From Syntrophaceae bacterium UBA1062 (GTDB lineage: Bacteria; Desulfobacterota; Desulfomonilia; UBA1062), in contig DCDF01000294.1 of assembly GCA_002316295.1 (NCBI GenBank), forward strand, positions 1-14,755: a DNA stretch of 14,755 nucleotides, in the 5' to 3' direction. The position numbers and the translations under genes were made by a program. Positions 14,050 through 14,755 of the stretch are shown here, in pieces; the stretch's first letter is position 1; each line of letters starts with the position of its first letter. The notes below the pieces were generated by a model. The model had not been told where the DNA came from. It ran no database searches and saw nothing but the letters and a program-made list of their open reading frames with translations.

Positions 14050-14755
14050 AGCCGGCCGGACCCCCTGTGGACGATGAGCGGACCGAGCAGGCTTTCAGAT
14101 ATCTCCTCGAATTCCCGGTCAAGGGGATCTTTTTCCCCAAAACAGATGCGGTATGCCAGATCGCGCGCCTCCCCCGGAAACTGGGGCGTTCCCTCCCAGG
14201 CGATCCGCGCCCTTTTCAGCCTCTCTTCGCGTGACACATCCGCCTGCCTGCCCGGATTCGCGTATTTGAGCGATGTCTCCGGGAAAAACCGCAGCGGCCG
14301 GCTCATCCCATCCCAGAAGCGTTCGAGCAGCTTGATCAGGATCTCCGGGCCGTTCTCCACGCGCCTGAACTCCACCGCCTCGTCCCGGGAGATGTAGCAG
14401 CTCCTGACGTCCGGGCTTCCCGGCAGCGAGCACAGGATCAGGTGGTGAATCCATGCAGTGAAGAGATCGGACGCCCTGGTCCTGGCAGGGCGGAAAAGGA
14501 CGATCCCGGCGGGCCCGTACGTGATAAGGGAGCCGGTTATGGTGAAAGGGCCGAGCGGCAGATCCACCATCGTGTTCGTGGGCATTGTGTCGGCAATGCG
14601 CTTTTTCACGGCGCGGACGAACGACTCCGACTCGTGCCGTATCCTGGAGAAGAGAATCTCTCCCGGGGCTCCGTGTGGAAGGCGGCCGCTCATCTTCATG
14701 ATCCGGTACGACAGTTCGTGGTCCGCTCCCTCGAGGATGCGGGTGACATGCTCGT
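14046..14755 (-). CDS. recC: Exodeoxyribonuclease V gamma subunit RecC, C-terminal part (5' end outside window)
   Basis: The frame enters at the right edge and ends at TGA 14046; 235 residues are visible of a protein usually of about 1,100. The visible part matches the RecC C-terminus: LITYGPAGIVLFRPARTRASDLFTAWIHHL, a FFPETSLKYA segment, ARIAWEG, AYRICFGEKDPLDREFEEISESLLGPLIVH. RecC holds the complex together, splits the strands and recognises Chi; Chi-recognition residues lie in the part outside the window. It overlaps recB by 4 bp. Gene order is recC-recB-recD without the ptrA gene that separates recC and recB in E. coli. Confidence 0.9.
   Translation of the reverse strand, partial: EHVTRILEGADHELSYRIMKMSGRLPHGAPGEILFSRIRHESESFVRAVKKRIADTMPTNTMVDLPLGPFTITGSLITYGPAGIVLFRPARTRASDLFTAWIHHLILCSLPGSPDVRSCYISRDEAVEFRRVENGPEILIKLLERFWDGMSRPLRFFPETSLKYANPGRQADVSREERLKRARIAWEGTPQFPGEARDLAYRICFGEKDPLDREFEEISESLLGPLIVHRGSGRL

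Noticed and set aside
1..14755. CRISPR array, tRNA, rRNA, transposase or integrase
   Set aside because: No regularly spaced short repeats, no cloverleaf-like sequence with a TTCNANNC (T-loop) box at the right spacing, and no mobile-element protein was seen on either strand.

Overview
The window is gene-dense and moderately GC-rich, with clear Shine-Dalgarno (SD) sites and frequent GTG starts. Gene content (a multi-PAS sensor protein, a RecBCD operon, glycogen-debranching genes, an MfnB-like protein, a ferric-reductase-like flavohaem protein, possible sigma-54 promoters) fits a Gram-negative anaerobe or facultative bacterium, perhaps Desulfobacterota (former Deltaproteobacteria). That placement is inference; no rRNA or strong marker gene is present.

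Layout, left to right. (1) 1-1229, minus: the N-terminal part of a cytoplasmic multi-PAS signalling protein that runs off the left edge. (2) 1230-1591: a regulatory gap with a sigma-70-type promoter driving a short exported protein (1592-1996, plus). (3) 2024-2752, minus: a divergent MfnB-family protein, convergent with the exported-protein gene and separated from it by a small hairpin. (4) 2893-3120, plus: an unrecognised 75-residue protein. (5) 5179-3269, minus: a likely redox operon consisting of a membrane-anchored CxxCH protein, a 39-codon ORF, a ferric-reductase-like membrane flavohaem protein and a 34-residue membrane microprotein. (6) 5180-5618: a structured intergenic gap. (7) 5619-8156, plus: glycogen debranching enzyme GlgX followed by a stand-alone CBM48/AMPK-type glycogen-binding protein. 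(8) 8399-8500, minus: a 33-residue membrane microprotein. (9) 14755-8628, minus: recC (3' part), recB and recD.

How the genes work together. GlgX and the CBM48 protein form a glycogen-handling pair. The recC-recB-recD genes encode the three subunits of the RecBCD helicase-nuclease, with a 4-bp overlap between recC and recB and no ptrA between them. The redox operon would pass electrons through b-type haems in the membrane between an NAD(P)H/FAD module and an extracytoplasmic acceptor or donor. The most unusual items are the MfnB-family protein, which appears to lack two of the lysines thought essential in canonical MfnB, the small-protein-rich redox operon, and several genes of under 40 codons.
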